DNA from: Chlorocebus sabaeus
Lineage: Eukaryota > Chordata > Mammalia > Primates > Cercopithecidae
DNA: 64,000 nt
Direction of reading: 5' to 3'
NCBI RefSeq assembly: GCF_047675955.1
Contig: NC_132912.1
Span: forward strand, 81,120,382-81,184,381
The position numbers and the translations under genes were made by a program. Shown here one piece after another: positions 36,726 to 48,334 of the stretch. The notes beneath the pieces are model-generated. The model was not told where the DNA came from, made no database searches, and saw nothing but the letters and a program-made list of their open reading frames with translations. Numbering within the stretch: the stretch's first letter is position 1; every line of letters starts with the position of its first letter.

Positions 36726-37350
36726 CCATTGTTACCATCATCTCTTACCTGGATTATTGCAACAGCCTCCCAGCTCGTCTCCTGGCTAGGGTTCCTGCTT
36801 TGTTGCAGACTACTCTCCACACAGCATCCAGTGTTCCTTTTAAATGTAAGATCCTGTCATTTTTCACCTCCAAACTATCAAAGGCTTTCCATCGTGGAAT
36901 AAATGTCTAGGGCCATGCCACTTAAAAAATCTACACCACACCAACCCCATCTTTCCGATCCCCTCTCCCGCCACTGTCTCCTTTGCTTTCTCTAGTTCCA
37001 CTTACTGCCCGAGGAAGCTCCTACTTTACAACTTCTGTACCTGCTGCTACTTCTTCTAGGAACATTTTCTTCACAGGTATCTCTAGAGATCACTTCCTTA
37101 CTTCATTTGTGTCTCCTTATCAGAGACATCACAAACATACCTTGCCACCTTGACCCTCTATTCCCTTTCTTTGCTTTATTTTTTTTCAAGGCACTTAATC
37201 TAAATTACCACATATTTATTCCTTTATTGCCTAGCTCTTTTCAAATGAATGGAAGAACAAGATTACGGACTATTTATTTAAGTTAATGGGTGTATTCCCA
37301 ATGCCTAAAAATATGCCAGCCACATAATAGGTGTTGAATAATTGAAGGAG
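36726..37350 (+). mobile_element. L2 LINE 3' region
   Basis: Long sense L2: 'cctggattattgcaacagcc', 'ctactctccacacagcatcc', 'cctccaaactatcaaaggct' and 'ctttgctttctctagttcca', then 'acataataggtgttgaataa' at the 3' end. Diverged but in the right order over about 600 bp. Confidence 0.85.
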
Positions 37351-37547
37351 GCAGGGATTACAGTAAGGCTATAAACATCTTACTTCCTAAATTTCTGTTC
37401 CTTCATAGCAGGAATTTAGGAGGGACAACAGCAGGAAAAAGCATAGCTCTTTCATTTTTTCCTACATAAAAATAAAAAATTCAATTTTTTATCAAAGAGA
37501 AGCCAAGGATAAATAAATGGTCTAAAATCATTTATAAAAAGAGTTCT

Positions 37548-37873
37548 GGCTGGGTGTGGTGGCTCAAGCCTGTAATTCCAACACTTTGGGAGGCCAAGGC
37601 AGGCGGATCACTTGAGGTTAGGGGTTCGAGACCAGCCTGGGACAAAACAAAACATGACAAAACCCCGTCTCTACCAAAAATTGCAAAAAGAAGAAGAAAA
37701 AAAAAAAAAAAAAAAAAAAGGCAAGGCATGGTGGCTGGCACCTATAGTCCCAGCTACTCAGGAGACTGAGGCAGGAGAATCACTTGAATCCAGGAGGTGG
37801 AGGTTTCAGTGCAGTGAGCCAAGATCGTGCCAATGCACTCTACTCTGGGTGACAGACCGAGATTCTTTCAAAC

Positions 37874-37875
<2 letters not shown>
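37548..37875 (+). mobile_element. Alu (AluS/J-like), sense
   Basis: 'ggctgggtgtggtggctcaa' start. The Pol III B box region 'ggttcgagaccagcctggga' is at 37623-37642. The middle A-rich linker has grown to about 25 A at 37695-37719. The tail passes into a CA run. Reading frames across it are Alu translations. Confidence 0.92.

Positions 37876-37906
<31 letters not shown>
37876..37906. repeat. (CA)n microsatellite at Alu tail
   Basis: 31 bp of pure CA grown at the 3' tail of the preceding Alu, a common origin for such runs. Confidence 0.95.
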
Positions 37907-37909
<3 letters not shown>

Positions 37910-38787
37910 ACTAACCAAATAAACAAACAAAAAAGAATATTATATACGTGATCTATAAGAGGCGTGTTTGTCAAAGGAAAACAGCCTCAACAGCATTTTA
38001 CAAAAAAGAATGTTACTTGCAAAGAGGTGCAAGGGAGTCATACATCAGAAGTACTGTCTCACCAATTAAAAACACAGTATACATTTAAAGAAAAAATTCC
38101 AAGATCTCAAAGATTACTAATTTATAACTACCTAAACATGTTGAAAAAAACAGAAAGTTTTCAAAAATTATTATAGGCACAAAGGCCAGGGCATTTCTTC
38201 AGATATTATCATTGTAAAAGCCAAGAGTGAAATTGCCTCCTTGAACAGGAAATGTTCAATGTCTCATTCATTTCAGGGACCAGAACTTGACAAGCTGACC
38301 AGTTATTTTTGGTTTATTTCAGTGCAGAGTGTTTTTTTTTTTCCTTTCTGAAGAAGCTGGGTCATGATGCACATATTTATAATGACATCAGGGCAATGTG
38401 TCAGCATTGCTTCCATACAGCTGAAGTGATTCAGAAAGATCGATTGCAAAAGAATAGCAAAAATATATCTGTCAGCTGCAAACCAAAGCAAAACACATGT
38501 CATGTTATTCATATCTGAAAAAATTTGATTTGAACCTGTGGTAGTACTGATATCAATGTCAAATAAATTGGCAGAATAAATTAAAACTCCCATAAGACAC
38601 TTGTCTGATGAAAATCATTGGTCAGAAAAAGAACTAGATTTTGTTAGTAATCAATTATTTAAATCAATCTATTGACACCTTTTATAAAGTTCAAGTTTCA
38701 GTAGTGGATGGAGATAAGAGAGTTGTTAGACTTGTGCATGATTAAGAATGTCTGTGTGAGATTATTTGGTAAAATAATCTGTTATTT
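37907..38787. other. Unassigned sequence, holds first copy of a direct repeat
   Basis: No known family seen. 38393-38520 is similar to 39749-39880 (annotated separately). Confidence 0.4.
38393..38520 (+). repeat. Diverged direct repeat, copy 1
   Basis: Starts 'gcaatgtgtcagcattgctt' and matches 39749-39880 through 'cttccatacag', 'gtgattcagaaaga' and 'aaaccaaagcaaaac'. The family is not recognised. Confidence 0.65.
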
Positions 38788-38797
38788 AAAGCAGTCC

Positions 38798-39090
38798 TCT
38801 CAAGCCTGTAGTCTCAGGACTTTGGGAGGCTGAGACGAGTGAATCATTTGAGCCCAGAAGTTTGAGACCAGCCTGAGCAACATGGCAAAGCACTGTCTCT
38901 ACAAGAAATATAAAAATTAGCCACACGTGGTGGCATGTGCCTGTAGTCCCAGCTACTCGGGAGGCTGAGGAGGGAGGATCACCGAGCCCAAGAAGTTGAG
39001 GCTGCAGTGAGCTGAGATTGTGCCACTATACTCCAGCCCACCAACAGAGTGAGATGCTGTCTCAACAAGTAAATAAATAAACAAATAAAT
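38798..39090 (+). mobile_element. AluJ-like, sense, 5'-truncated
   Basis: Begins a few bases into Alu ('tctcaagcctgtagtctcag'), with the two arms intact but diverged. The tail is A-rich with TAAA units. Perfect target duplication 'aaagcagtcc' at 38788-38797 and 39091-39100. Confidence 0.92.
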
Positions 39091-39100
39091 AAAGCAGTCC

Positions 39101-39748
39101 AAAATCTCACTGGATGATACAAATGATTAAATGCAAATCATTTGTCCTGCTTTTTGTGGTTTATAAGTGGTGGAGAAAGATGCAGAAAGAAAAATGATGG
39201 AGCAATTTTTAATTTCAAAAGCTTGACCAAGGTCAGGGGTTCGACTACGTCAGCACTGGGTTAATCTCACCTGTGCTCATTTCTGCAGATGCCTAAAACC
39301 ATGGTGCTGACCCTTGGCTAAACCTAAGTGAAATGTACTATTTTCCCGTGCTAATAGCCAAGACATATAGGGGCAACCTGTCCCAGCTTGTTAGCATTGT
39401 TTTGTTTTTAGAAAATCTAGGTAGAGATATTTGCACCTGGTTTATATTTCCAATAACCTGGTTTTGACAATGTAACCAGGGAGTGTGAAGAACTCCTCTT
39501 TGAAAAGTGGTTCTTCGTAGACCAAGTATCTTGCATATATCTTTGTGGTAAGGACCTAAGGAAAAAGCATATCCTATGAAACAGAAAGAACACAGGAATT
39601 TGTGCCTAGAAATCTCATTTCTCCCTGATATTTACCTGGCTTTATTTCTGCTGCTGTACTGTTATGTTTTACCTTCATCAAAGCCTTTTATCAGTAGAAC
39701 CTGAGGAATCCATTTATCCTTTTGTCTGATCCTGTGTAATCGCTGCAG
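39101..39748. other. Unassigned sequence
   Basis: Nothing recognised. Short frames only. Confidence 0.35.
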
Positions 39749-39880
39749 CAATGTGTCAGTTTTCCTTCCATACATGTAAATAAAGTGACTCAGAAAGACT
39801 TATTGTTAAAGAAGAGTCAAAGAAGCATCTGACAACTGTACAAACAAAGGAAAGGAGGCATACCATGATTAATATGAGGA
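39749..39880 (+). repeat. Diverged direct repeat, copy 2
   Basis: Partner of 38393-38520. Starts 'gcaatgtgtcagttttcctt' and keeps 'cttccatacat', 'gtgactcagaaaga' and 'tacaaacaaaggaaagg' in order. About 1.36 kb separates the copies. Confidence 0.65.
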
Positions 39881-40077
39881 TAAAAGCATTTAATGGGATA
39901 GAGAAGATGAGTTTATAAAGATAAACAGCACAATTCACAATGACAATATAACTGCTTTGGAACAAAGAACATCTTTATGGAAACATTAACACAAAACTCA
40001 AAATCTGAGAGGATGATGACATATGATCACTGGACAAGCAGTTCTAGTTGTGTCCTCTTGATCCTCACACAACTGTG

Positions 40078-40315
40078 ATACTGGGATTATGTGCTCAGGC
40101 TCTGGAGGCAGAAAGTCAAGGTTCACATCTTGGCTCTTCCATTCTCAGCTATGTGATGCTGTTCAAGTTATTTACTTTTGTTTCCATATAGCCAAAAGGG
40201 GGATAATAACAATATTATGTACTTCATTGGTTATTGTTTGGGTTCAATGAGGTGATACATATAAAAGTGTTTGAAATGTTGTAAAAGCCAAATAAAAGTT
40301 AAATATTATTGTTTT
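40078..40315 (+). mobile_element. MIR SINE
   Basis: Sense MIR: 'ctcaggctctggaggcagaa', 'cttggctcttccattctcag', 'ctatgtgatgctgttcaagt', 'gggttcaatgaggtgataca' and 'aaataaaagttaaatattat' at the end. Confidence 0.8.
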
Positions 40316-41171
40316 AAAAATTATCATAATGGCCTCATTCGAAGATTAGTATTTTTTCCTCCATAATCTTCTTTGAAGGTGTTTTAACCATTAGGATTAA
40401 GGAAATGAAAATTCACTCGTTTAACTTCTCATAATCCATAATTTAAGAATCCCATCTCCTATCAGTTGTTCAAAGAAGAACAATTTGTTCTTTGGCTGCA
40501 TGGTTAAAAACAAGCAAACAAGCAAACAAACAAAAAACTTTGTATCTGAGAAATGTAGTAGCCTCTTCCAGTCTATTTTCATTTTCCTAGTTAGATGGAC
40601 TAATAAGAGTTTTAAAAATCAAGACGTTTAAGCAACCCAGTAACTGGATTCCTTTGCTCATGTTCACTTTATGCCACCTAGTTAACAGAATCAGATCAAA
40701 ATCAATTAAGGGTACATAACAATTGGACCTTTGGAGTTGAACTCCAGACTGAATACCAAAGGCCATAATTTAGTACCTAAGTATTTCTGTAATCTTATTT
40801 GTACCAGTTTTATTGAACAAAAATATTCTGCTGTGAGAAGGATATGCTGCCTTTAAATGCTTCATTGGGGTAGAATTTAAAAGACTAATAACAACTATCC
40901 TCTTCTACTTTGCACTGGTATTTTGAAGTTCCACCTGCAAATCATTACTAGATGAATCCATTATCTTTGAAGAACCACATATGTGAATTAAAATGTCATT
41001 ATTCCATTTTGCTGCATGTAAACTTACTGCTTCTTTTGAGACCTATTAAGAAAAGCTTTTGAGGGAAATTTTAATTTACGACAAAGCTCATATTACCATT
41101 TACAAAAATTAATTCCATGCTGTGTCCTGGAAGAAATAAAATCAGTTTAATATTGTTATTAAAAGAAAGTA
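40316..41171. other. Unassigned sequence with short (CAAA)n
   Basis: A (CAAA/CAAG) run lies at about 40508-40537. No other recognisable feature. Confidence 0.35.
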
Positions 41172-41181
41172 AGTTCCAGAT

Positions 41182-41500
41182 TTTTTATTGTTTTATTTTT
41201 ATTTTTCATTTTATTTTATTTTTTTGAGAGGGAGTCTTGCTCTGTCGCCCAGGCTGGAGTGCAGTGGTGTGATCTTGGCTCACCGCAACCTCTGCCTCCT
41301 GGGTTCAAACAATTCTCTTGGCTCAGCCTCTTGAGTAGCTGAGACTAGAGGCGTGTTACCACCACGCCCAGCTAATTTTTGTATTTTAGTAGAGACGAGG
41401 TTAGGTCAAGCTGGTCATGAACTCCTGACCTCAAATGATCCACCTGCCTTGGCCTCCCAAAGTGCTGGAATCATGGCGTGAGCCACCGTGCCCAGTCAGG
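41182..41500 (-). mobile_element. Alu, antisense
   Basis: T-rich (TTTTA) tail 41182-41219, then 'gagagggagtcttgctctgt' to 'gtgagccaccgtgcccagtc'. Imperfect target duplication 'agttccagat' at 41172-41181 and 'agtttcagat' at 41501-41510. A deletion in the right half ('agacgaggttaggtcaagct') shortens it. Confidence 0.9.
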
Positions 41501-41510
41501 AGTTTCAGAT

Positions 41511-42534
41511 ATTTATAAACTAGATTTTCAGGCCAAAAAAGGTAAGAACTCTGGGGAACTAATACTGGGTATTATTTACAAATCTCCCAAATTAGAGTAC
41601 CAGAGTCATATAAATTGAGATGCTTGTGAGTTGACAGTGATCTATTGTTCCCTCTTTTCACTCTTGAAAGTACAAGAGTGAAATAAGCAAAGTTAATTTT
41701 ACTGTAACATAAAGTATCATTTTAGGAGAAGTGATTATTTATAGAACTTCAAACAGGTAGTCTTCAAAAAATTTAATAGTTTCTGAAGAAAATGCCTAAA
41801 CAGAGCATTCTAGTATGCTGGAAGTGGGGAGGGAGAAACAGCTGTGGAGGGAGGAAAGCTACAAGATTGAAGGAAGCTTCTATATAGCTAAGGAGATTGG
41901 GCAGCAAAAATAATCAAGGCCTTGTATTACAAGGGTCAAATGCATGGTAAAGACAATAAATGTGGTCACATTGTATATTGATTTGGAATTGAGCAATTCG
42001 GTCATTAATAACACTTACATTTTGCCCTCCAAATTAAAAAAAAGTTACAAATTTCACAATTGGCTGTCTGGGCAAACTGTAAATTGTGTCTCTGTGGAGA
42101 GGAAATGTTGGTATCACTTTAGCTGGTATGTAGAAATACCCAACGTTCTTTCTTAGAATTGCTTACTACTGTTTATGTACACATGATTTTGATGACTCTT
42201 GAGCTATTATTTGAACCCTCTCTATTAAAATAATCTAAAATGTTTTTCTGTAACAAAGCCATCTAAGTGTTCATTGCATGGTAGTGCTGGTGTAAGTATT
42301 AATGCTCAGGTTTAAAAAAAAAAAATGCTTAGAAACCAAGCACTTGGGAATAGAAAATAAAAATATTTAATAAAACACATGAAAGATGGTAAAACAATCC
42401 CTATTACTCAAGAATTTTTGCTAAAATTAGGGATAACGTCGAAAAAACAGGCTCCTAGCTTCATTACTTTAATTTCTGCTTCCAACGCCACATCATCGCC
42501 TTCTCCCACATTGACCCTTCTGCCTCCCTTTTAA
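41511..42534. other. Unassigned sequence
   Basis: No recognised family. The frame at 41944-42156 has no known domain. Confidence 0.35.
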
Positions 42535-42549
42535 AAAGAACCTTGTGTT

Positions 42550-42832
42550 GGCCGGGCGCGGTAGCTCACGCCTGTAATCCCAGCACTTTGGGAGGCTGAG
42601 GCGGGTGGATCACGCGGTCAGGAGATCAAGAACATCCTGGCTAACACAGTGAAACCCCGTCTCTACTAAAAATACAGAAAAGTTAGCTGGGTGTGGTGGC
42701 GGGCGCCTGTAGTCCCAGCTACTCGGGAGGGGGAGGCGGGAGAATGGCGTGAACCCGGGAGGTGGGGGTTGCAGTGAGGCGAGATTATGCCACCACACTC
42801 CAGCCTGGAGCTAGACTCCGGCTAATAAAAAA
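42550..42832 (+). mobile_element. AluY, sense, end altered
   Basis: 'ggccgggcgcggtagctcac' start with AluY-like 'gcggtcaggagatcaagaac'. The 3' end reads 'cagcctggagctagactccg' then 'gctaataaaa', so about 10 bases of the usual end are missing. Target duplication 'aaccttgtg' at 42539-42547 and 42833-42841. Its last 57 bp are included in the 559-bp duplication that follows. Confidence 0.92.
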
Positions 42833-43334
42833 AACCTTGTGCTCGTACAAATGTAGTTATTTGGACCCACTCAAATAATCCAGAATAATCTCCCCAAATC
42901 AAGATCCTTAACTTCACATCTGCAATTTCCCTTCTGCCATATGAAGAAACACATTCATAAATTCTAGGGATTCGGACATAGATATCTTTGGGGACATTAT
43001 TGAGCCTACAGATGGGTATAGAGGAGGAGGCAGGAACTTTAATCTGTTCATCTTTGTCCTCTCCATACTTAGAACTATATCTAGCCCCTGGTCAATTCAT
43101 GTCTTCTAAATTGGGGAGAGGGTGTGAGGAAATGTACAAAGGTGGAAATGAGCGATATGTGTCCTGGAAACCCTGACTAGATTGTTAGGTGTGGGCTGAA
43201 GGACTACCCCGGTAAGGATGGCAGAAAATGGAGTGGAAAGGCATTTAGGGCACACTGCTGAGTGCCCTAAATAGGCAGTAGTTTTAGACTTGAATTAGTG
43301 AGGAACTAATAAAGACTTTGGTTATGGGAAAGAA
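42776..43334 (+). repeat. 559-bp tandem duplication, copy 1
   Basis: Spans the last 57 bp of the AluY and about 500 bp of downstream sequence. It starts 'gaggcgagattatg' and ends 'gttatgggaaagaa'. I read no difference from copy 2. The non-Alu part includes 'ggacccactcaaataatcca' and 'gatatctttggggacattat', which resemble an ancient interspersed repeat I cannot name. A 62-residue frame (42988-43176) has no recognised domain. Confidence 0.95.
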
Positions 43335-43893
43335 GAGGCGAGATTATGCCACCACACTCCAGCCTGGAGCTAGACTCCGGCTAATAAAAAAAACCTTGTG
43401 CTCGTACAAATGTAGTTATTTGGACCCACTCAAATAATCCAGAATAATCTCCCCAAATCAAGATCCTTAACTTCACATCTGCAATTTCCCTTCTGCCATA
43501 TGAAGAAACACATTCATAAATTCTAGGGATTCGGACATAGATATCTTTGGGGACATTATTGAGCCTACAGATGGGTATAGAGGAGGAGGCAGGAACTTTA
43601 ATCTGTTCATCTTTGTCCTCTCCATACTTAGAACTATATCTAGCCCCTGGTCAATTCATGTCTTCTAAATTGGGGAGAGGGTGTGAGGAAATGTACAAAG
43701 GTGGAAATGAGCGATATGTGTCCTGGAAACCCTGACTAGATTGTTAGGTGTGGGCTGAAGGACTACCCCGGTAAGGATGGCAGAAAATGGAGTGGAAAGG
43801 CATTTAGGGCACACTGCTGAGTGCCCTAAATAGGCAGTAGTTTTAGACTTGAATTAGTGAGGAACTAATAAAGACTTTGGTTATGGGAAAGAA
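43335..43893 (+). repeat. 559-bp tandem duplication, copy 2
   Basis: Head-to-tail copy of 42776-43334, offset exactly 559 bp. The junction 'gggaaagaa|gaggcgag' puts the sequence after copy 1 directly against a truncated Alu 3' end. Copy 2 then continues into unique 'atgattaaag'. The duplicate frame at 43547-43735 encodes the same 62 residues as copy 1. Confidence 0.95.
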
Positions 43894-44020
43894 ATGATTA
43901 AAGCGGGGTTTGATAAAAGACTAATCTGGTGAATATCCTTGGCAGCTACATCAGCAAGCAAGTCACGAAGTGATTGAGCTTGAGCTTCAGTTGTGGTGGC
44001 CATTGAAAAAACAGAGGGCA

Positions 44021-44340
44021 GGCCGGGCGCGGTGACTCACGCCTGTAATCCCAGCACTTTGGAAGGCCAAGGCGGGTGGATCACGAGGTCAGGAGATCCA
44101 GATCATCTTGGCTAAGATGGTGAAACCCCGTCTCTACTAAAAATACAAAAAATTAGCCGGGCGTGGTGGCGGGCTCCTGTAGTCCCAGCTACTCGGGAGG
44201 CTGAGGCAGGAGAATGGCGCGAACCCGGGAGGCGGAGCTTGCAGTGAGCCGAGATGACGCCACCGCACTCCAGCCTGGGCGACAGAGCGAGACTCTGTTT
44301 AAAAACAAACAAACAAACAAACAAACAAACAACAACAACA
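44021..44340 (+). mobile_element. AluY, sense, with (CAAA)n tail
   Basis: 'ggccgggcgcggtgactcac' start and a full dimer. The tail is (CAAA)n followed by (CAA)n at about 44303-44340. Target-like 'cagagggca' before and 'cagaggcag' after. Confidence 0.92.
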
Positions 44341-44449
44341 GAGGCAGAAGCCTGAAACAGCAGGAAAGCAGGAAGAAAGAATAGCCAGCACTTCATCACT
44401 GAGTCACTATAAGAGGGTGTATACCTGAAGGTTGATTTGTGTTTGTGTT

Positions 44450-44735
44450 ACCCCAGCACTTTGGGAGGCCGAGACGGGCGGATCACGAGGTCAGGAGATC
44501 GAGACTATCCTGGCTAATACGGTGAAACCCCGTCTCTACTAAAAAAATACAAAAAAACTAGCCGGGCGAGGTGGCGGGCGCCTGTAGTCCCAGCTACTCG
44601 GGAGGCTGAGGCAGGAGAATGGCGTAAACCCGGGAGGCGGAGCTTGCAGTGAGCTGAGATCCGGCCACTGCACTCCAGCCTGGGCGACAGAGCGAGACTC
44701 CGTCTCAAAAAAAAAAAAAAAAAAAAAAAAAAAAG
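44450..44735 (+). mobile_element. Young AluY, Old World monkey type, 5'-truncated
   Basis: Starts inside the left arm ('ccccagcactttgggaggcc') and ends with about 27 A at 44707-44733. 'gagatccggccactgcactc' is the form seen in cercopithecid AluY. No clear target duplication was found, so truncation may be secondary. It lies about 110 bp from the previous Alu. Confidence 0.9.
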
Positions 44736-46334
44736 AAATTTCAATACAATTGAATGAAAGCTGTTTATTCTCTCCCATAACATGGAGACTGAAGGTAGGT
44801 GGCTGTGAATTCACATAAAGCAACTCTTCCTATGATCTTCAGCAAAATCCAGATGGGAGTATCAGGCTGCTGGGAGTCAGGTTAATCTTTTTGAAATAAA
44901 AAAGCAGAAGGTATGAGTACAAAATAAGCAATGTTTCCCTCAAAAAGGAAGGGGCGGTCCGAATACTTTTTTTTAAAGGAAGTTTCAAGGGTTTCTCAAC
45001 AGTAAGTAATACTTGGCTAGGTGTTCATCATCCTTTGTATGACCTTGAGAGAGGGCAAGGACAAACATAACCTCAGCCTCTGACCACTTTAAATTCCTTG
45101 TTGTCTATTGATTGTATCTGCCACTGGAGTTGGAAAGTGTGAGGAATAGGAAATGTATTTTGTAATGGCTATTTAGTGTTTATTAATATAATGATTTTAG
45201 GCAAGTACCATATCTCCTTTCTCTCTAATATCTTAAGAAGAAAGAAAGAAAAAAGCGAGCCTGTTAGGTCATCTCTAGTGGTCAGAAATGGGCAGGAAGC
45301 AAAGTAAAAAGCCCTTTTATACAAATGTTCTTCCTTTATAATTACACACAGCTGTCTGAAAATTTTTTAAAGTTCTTGTTACAGCAGAAATGTCATTGCA
45401 GATAATAAGTTCATGGATAAGGAGAGATTGTTTGAATACTGGCAACTACCAAAGAAAAGGGGGACAGAAACCAATAATCCTAAAATTAGCCAAGTCATTT
45501 ACAGTTTGAAAAATTAGATGAAATGACCTTCAAGGTATTCCAAGATTATTAGTAGGGTTACACTAAACATTAATTCCATTCTTTGCCATAACTTTAAAAA
45601 AGGAACTTCTTAGAGTGGAAACTTCAGCTGTCTATGCATGGCATGCACCCCTGCTGAACATCCCAGCCAGTCCTTTCCACCATGATGGTTTTTATAATTT
45701 CATGAAGGAGAAAGACATGAACCTGTCCACCACTACCATGGTTTAAAGAAAACTTTAAAAAATGTTGGTTGTTGAAATATCCGTGGGGTAGCAAAATTAA
45801 CTATGGTCACATAGGAGCCCTGCCTTGTCTAGTTTTCCAGTATTCTCCCACAGCACCTCATGTGCTAGCTGTCCTTCAGGGAGGAGCAGTTTCTTCTCTT
45901 CTGATCATCAGTTGGGCCACATAGGCCAGAGGTGGCTCCCATGCCTGCTCCCTTCCATGCTCTCTCTTATTCTTTCATCTGCTACATGTGGGTATAGGGT
46001 AGATAAGTTGGGATGTTTTGTTTTCAAGGCTTGGACTTCTCTTCCAGGCCTTGTGGGTTCAGTCCCCATCCTACAAACTAGCTCTCTCTTCACATGTGTC
46101 TGAGAGAATTCAGGATTGAGACTCAGGAGTCAGTAGAAGACCCACACCTTTGCTCCAATTGTGTTTCTGCTCCTCTGCCTCAGATGCCATCAGATGCTTG
46201 CTCCAAGGGTAAGTTTTAAGTATAAATCTTACTCTTGTCCCTACAAGTGCCTACAATAGAAACTTCTACATGTAGAAACTAGTAGAAGGAAGGAAGTGGT
46301 GGTCAGCAGAGCATTGTTGCATCCCTGACTGTAT
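44736..46334. other. Unassigned sequence
   Basis: No repeat recognised with confidence. An AAAG-rich patch lies near 45236-45255. The 92-residue frame at 45825-46103 has a cysteine/serine-rich start but no recognisable domain. I do not call it a gene. Confidence 0.35.
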
Positions 46335-46350
46335 GACCACAGAGTATCTT

Positions 46351-46658
46351 TTTTTTTTTTTTTTTTGAAATGGAGTCTCGCTTTGTCGCCCAGGCTGGAG
46401 TGCAGTGGCGCAATGTCCGCTCATTGCAAGCTCCACCACCTCCCGGGTTCACACCATTCTCTGGCCTCAGCCTCCCGATAAGCTGGGATGACAGGCGCCC
46501 GCCACCATGCCCAGCTAATTTTTTTCTTTTTTATATTTTTAGTAGAGACGGGGTTTCACCGTGTTTGCCAGGATGGTCTTGATCTCCTGACCTCGTGATC
46601 CGCCTGCCTGGGCCTCCCAAAGTGCTGGGATTACAGCTGTGAGCCACCGCGCCCAGCC
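46351..46658 (-). mobile_element. AluY, antisense
   Basis: Poly-T then 'gaaatggagtctcgctttgt' to 'gtgagccaccgcgcccagcc'. Perfect 16-bp target duplication 'gaccacagagtatctt' at 46335-46350 and 46659-46674. Confidence 0.94.
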
Positions 46659-46699
46659 GACCACAGAGTATCTTTAAATTTAAATTTCCTCTATGTAAA

Positions 46700-47250
46700 T
46701 TGGTATGATCAATTCAGAGAGCCATGTGGGAATATCAAACCAAGATGAACGTGCACATACCCTCTAGCCAGTGATTTCAATCTAGATAAAGGGCTAGAGA
46801 AGCATTCTCATGTACCACAAAAGATATTTATGAGAAAGTTTGTTGCAGCTTGGTAATAGCAAAATAATGGAAATAATCTAAATGTCCATCAACAGGAGAA
46901 CAAATTGTGCATATTTATAAAATAAAATATTATTCGCAATACAAAGTAAAGGAGCTAGAGGCCCCACACACTTCATTTATAGAAATGCTATGTATTTCAT
47001 GAAAATAATGCAATCTGTTTGAATGAATGTATAGATATGAGTAGAGCTGAATAAAAATGAGAGACACCAAATTTAGGAAAATGATTAATTCTGGGTAGAG
47101 ACACCAAGAAATAAAATTGTGGAAAGGTACAAAAGGGCTTTAATTATAACGTTTTTCATTTTTAGGCCACATGTGGGATATACACATATATATACTCATT
47201 ACGTAATTCTATATACATTTTCATGTGCCTGAACTATTTTGTTTCTAAAC
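46700..47250 (+). mobile_element. L1M (L1M4/L1ME-type) 3' part
   Basis: Sense L1M order: 'ttatgagaaagtttgttgca', 'gtaatagcaaaataatggaa', 'taaatgtccatcaacaggag' and 'gggctttaattataacgttt'. Strongly diverged; the 3' end is vague. Confidence 0.65.
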
Positions 47251-47799
47251 ATCTTCCAAAACCCCTAAGAGATGCAGTAGTATCACCTATTGGCCATTTA
47301 CAAAAAGAGAGATATCTTTCAGAACAAAATATAAGGACTCATTTCTTTCTCCTGAGAAATTTTTGTTTTACCTCTTCATTAATAAGATAAATCAGTCACT
47401 AATAATGTTTCTTTTTTCTTTTGCTTGCTTGGAAGCTCAGAACCAAATTTGAGCTCTTATTAACCAAAAAGGATTTTTTAGAGCTCTACTCTTTCTACCT
47501 GAAATTGATTTTCTTTCAAAATGTGCACTCTTCCTGGTTATGCATTTGTTTATTCTGCTTTATCATGTTGTAAGCCTCTTCATATTCTTTGTGGAATAAA
47601 AATAGCTATAAATAAGAGTATAAAAATTATTGTTTATATTCAGGTTTTCCTAATTTAAATAGACACACAACATTTACACAGGACAGGCTTATGTGTTGAC
47701 CTTGTTTACCTTTGTAAACTTCTGTGTCTATCATAGTGTCTGGTACATGGTAGGTATTTCACTATTTGTTCATCAAATGAATTAACAAACCCACAAATT
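47251..47799. other. Mostly unassigned; possible L2 tip
   Basis: 47710-47785 ('catagtgtctggtacatggt') resembles the end of an L2. The remainder is not recognised. Confidence 0.35.
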
Positions 47800-48240
47800 C
47801 ATGCTTAGATAGATCTTGATTTTTGCACATTTTGGAGGTGTCCAATTTGTCTGGTTATAAATATAGCTTTAGTAAACATCTTGATGAATATTGTTTTGGA
47901 TTATTTCCTAAGGATATTTTTTTCCAGGAGTAAAATTACATGAGTCAAAGGATGTGAACATTTAATGGCTATTGAAATGTTTTCCCAAATTGCTCTCCAA
48001 AAAACCTTTTACCATTTTCTACAGCTACAAGCAATGTATGAGGGCATCATTTCACCATAACATTATCTGTGTTTGTGCAGTATTTTGTTCTGTTTTGCAG
48101 TTTAGTAGATGTAAAATTATAGCTTGGTGTAGAGTTAATAATTTTTTTAATGTAATTTACTTATCATTTGTATCATCTATTTTAAATCACTATCATTTTT
48201 ATGTAACTTCATGGGCTCTTGTGAATTAACACATTAGCCT
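47800..48240 (-). mobile_element. L1M ORF2 fragment, antisense
   Basis: Antisense text including 'aaacatcttgatgaatattg', 'aggagtaaaattacatgagt', 'caaattgctctccaaaaaac' and 'acaagcaatgtatgagggca', as in old L1M ORF2 3' regions. Confidence 0.65.
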
Positions 48241-48334
48241 TTCCAGACTTCATCATAGATTTTCAATATTTATTGTAATCCAGCAGAAAAAAATAATCTA
48301 TGGAAATTATTGGGACTTCTTAATTCCCAATAAT

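Noticed and set aside
43000..43735. Two identical 62-residue frames as a duplicated small gene
   Set aside because: Identity is explained by the 559-bp DNA duplication. No coding signature or known domain is seen.
45825..46103. Cysteine/serine-rich 92-residue frame as a processed pseudogene
   Set aside because: No parent gene recognised, no poly-A tail and no flanking duplication.
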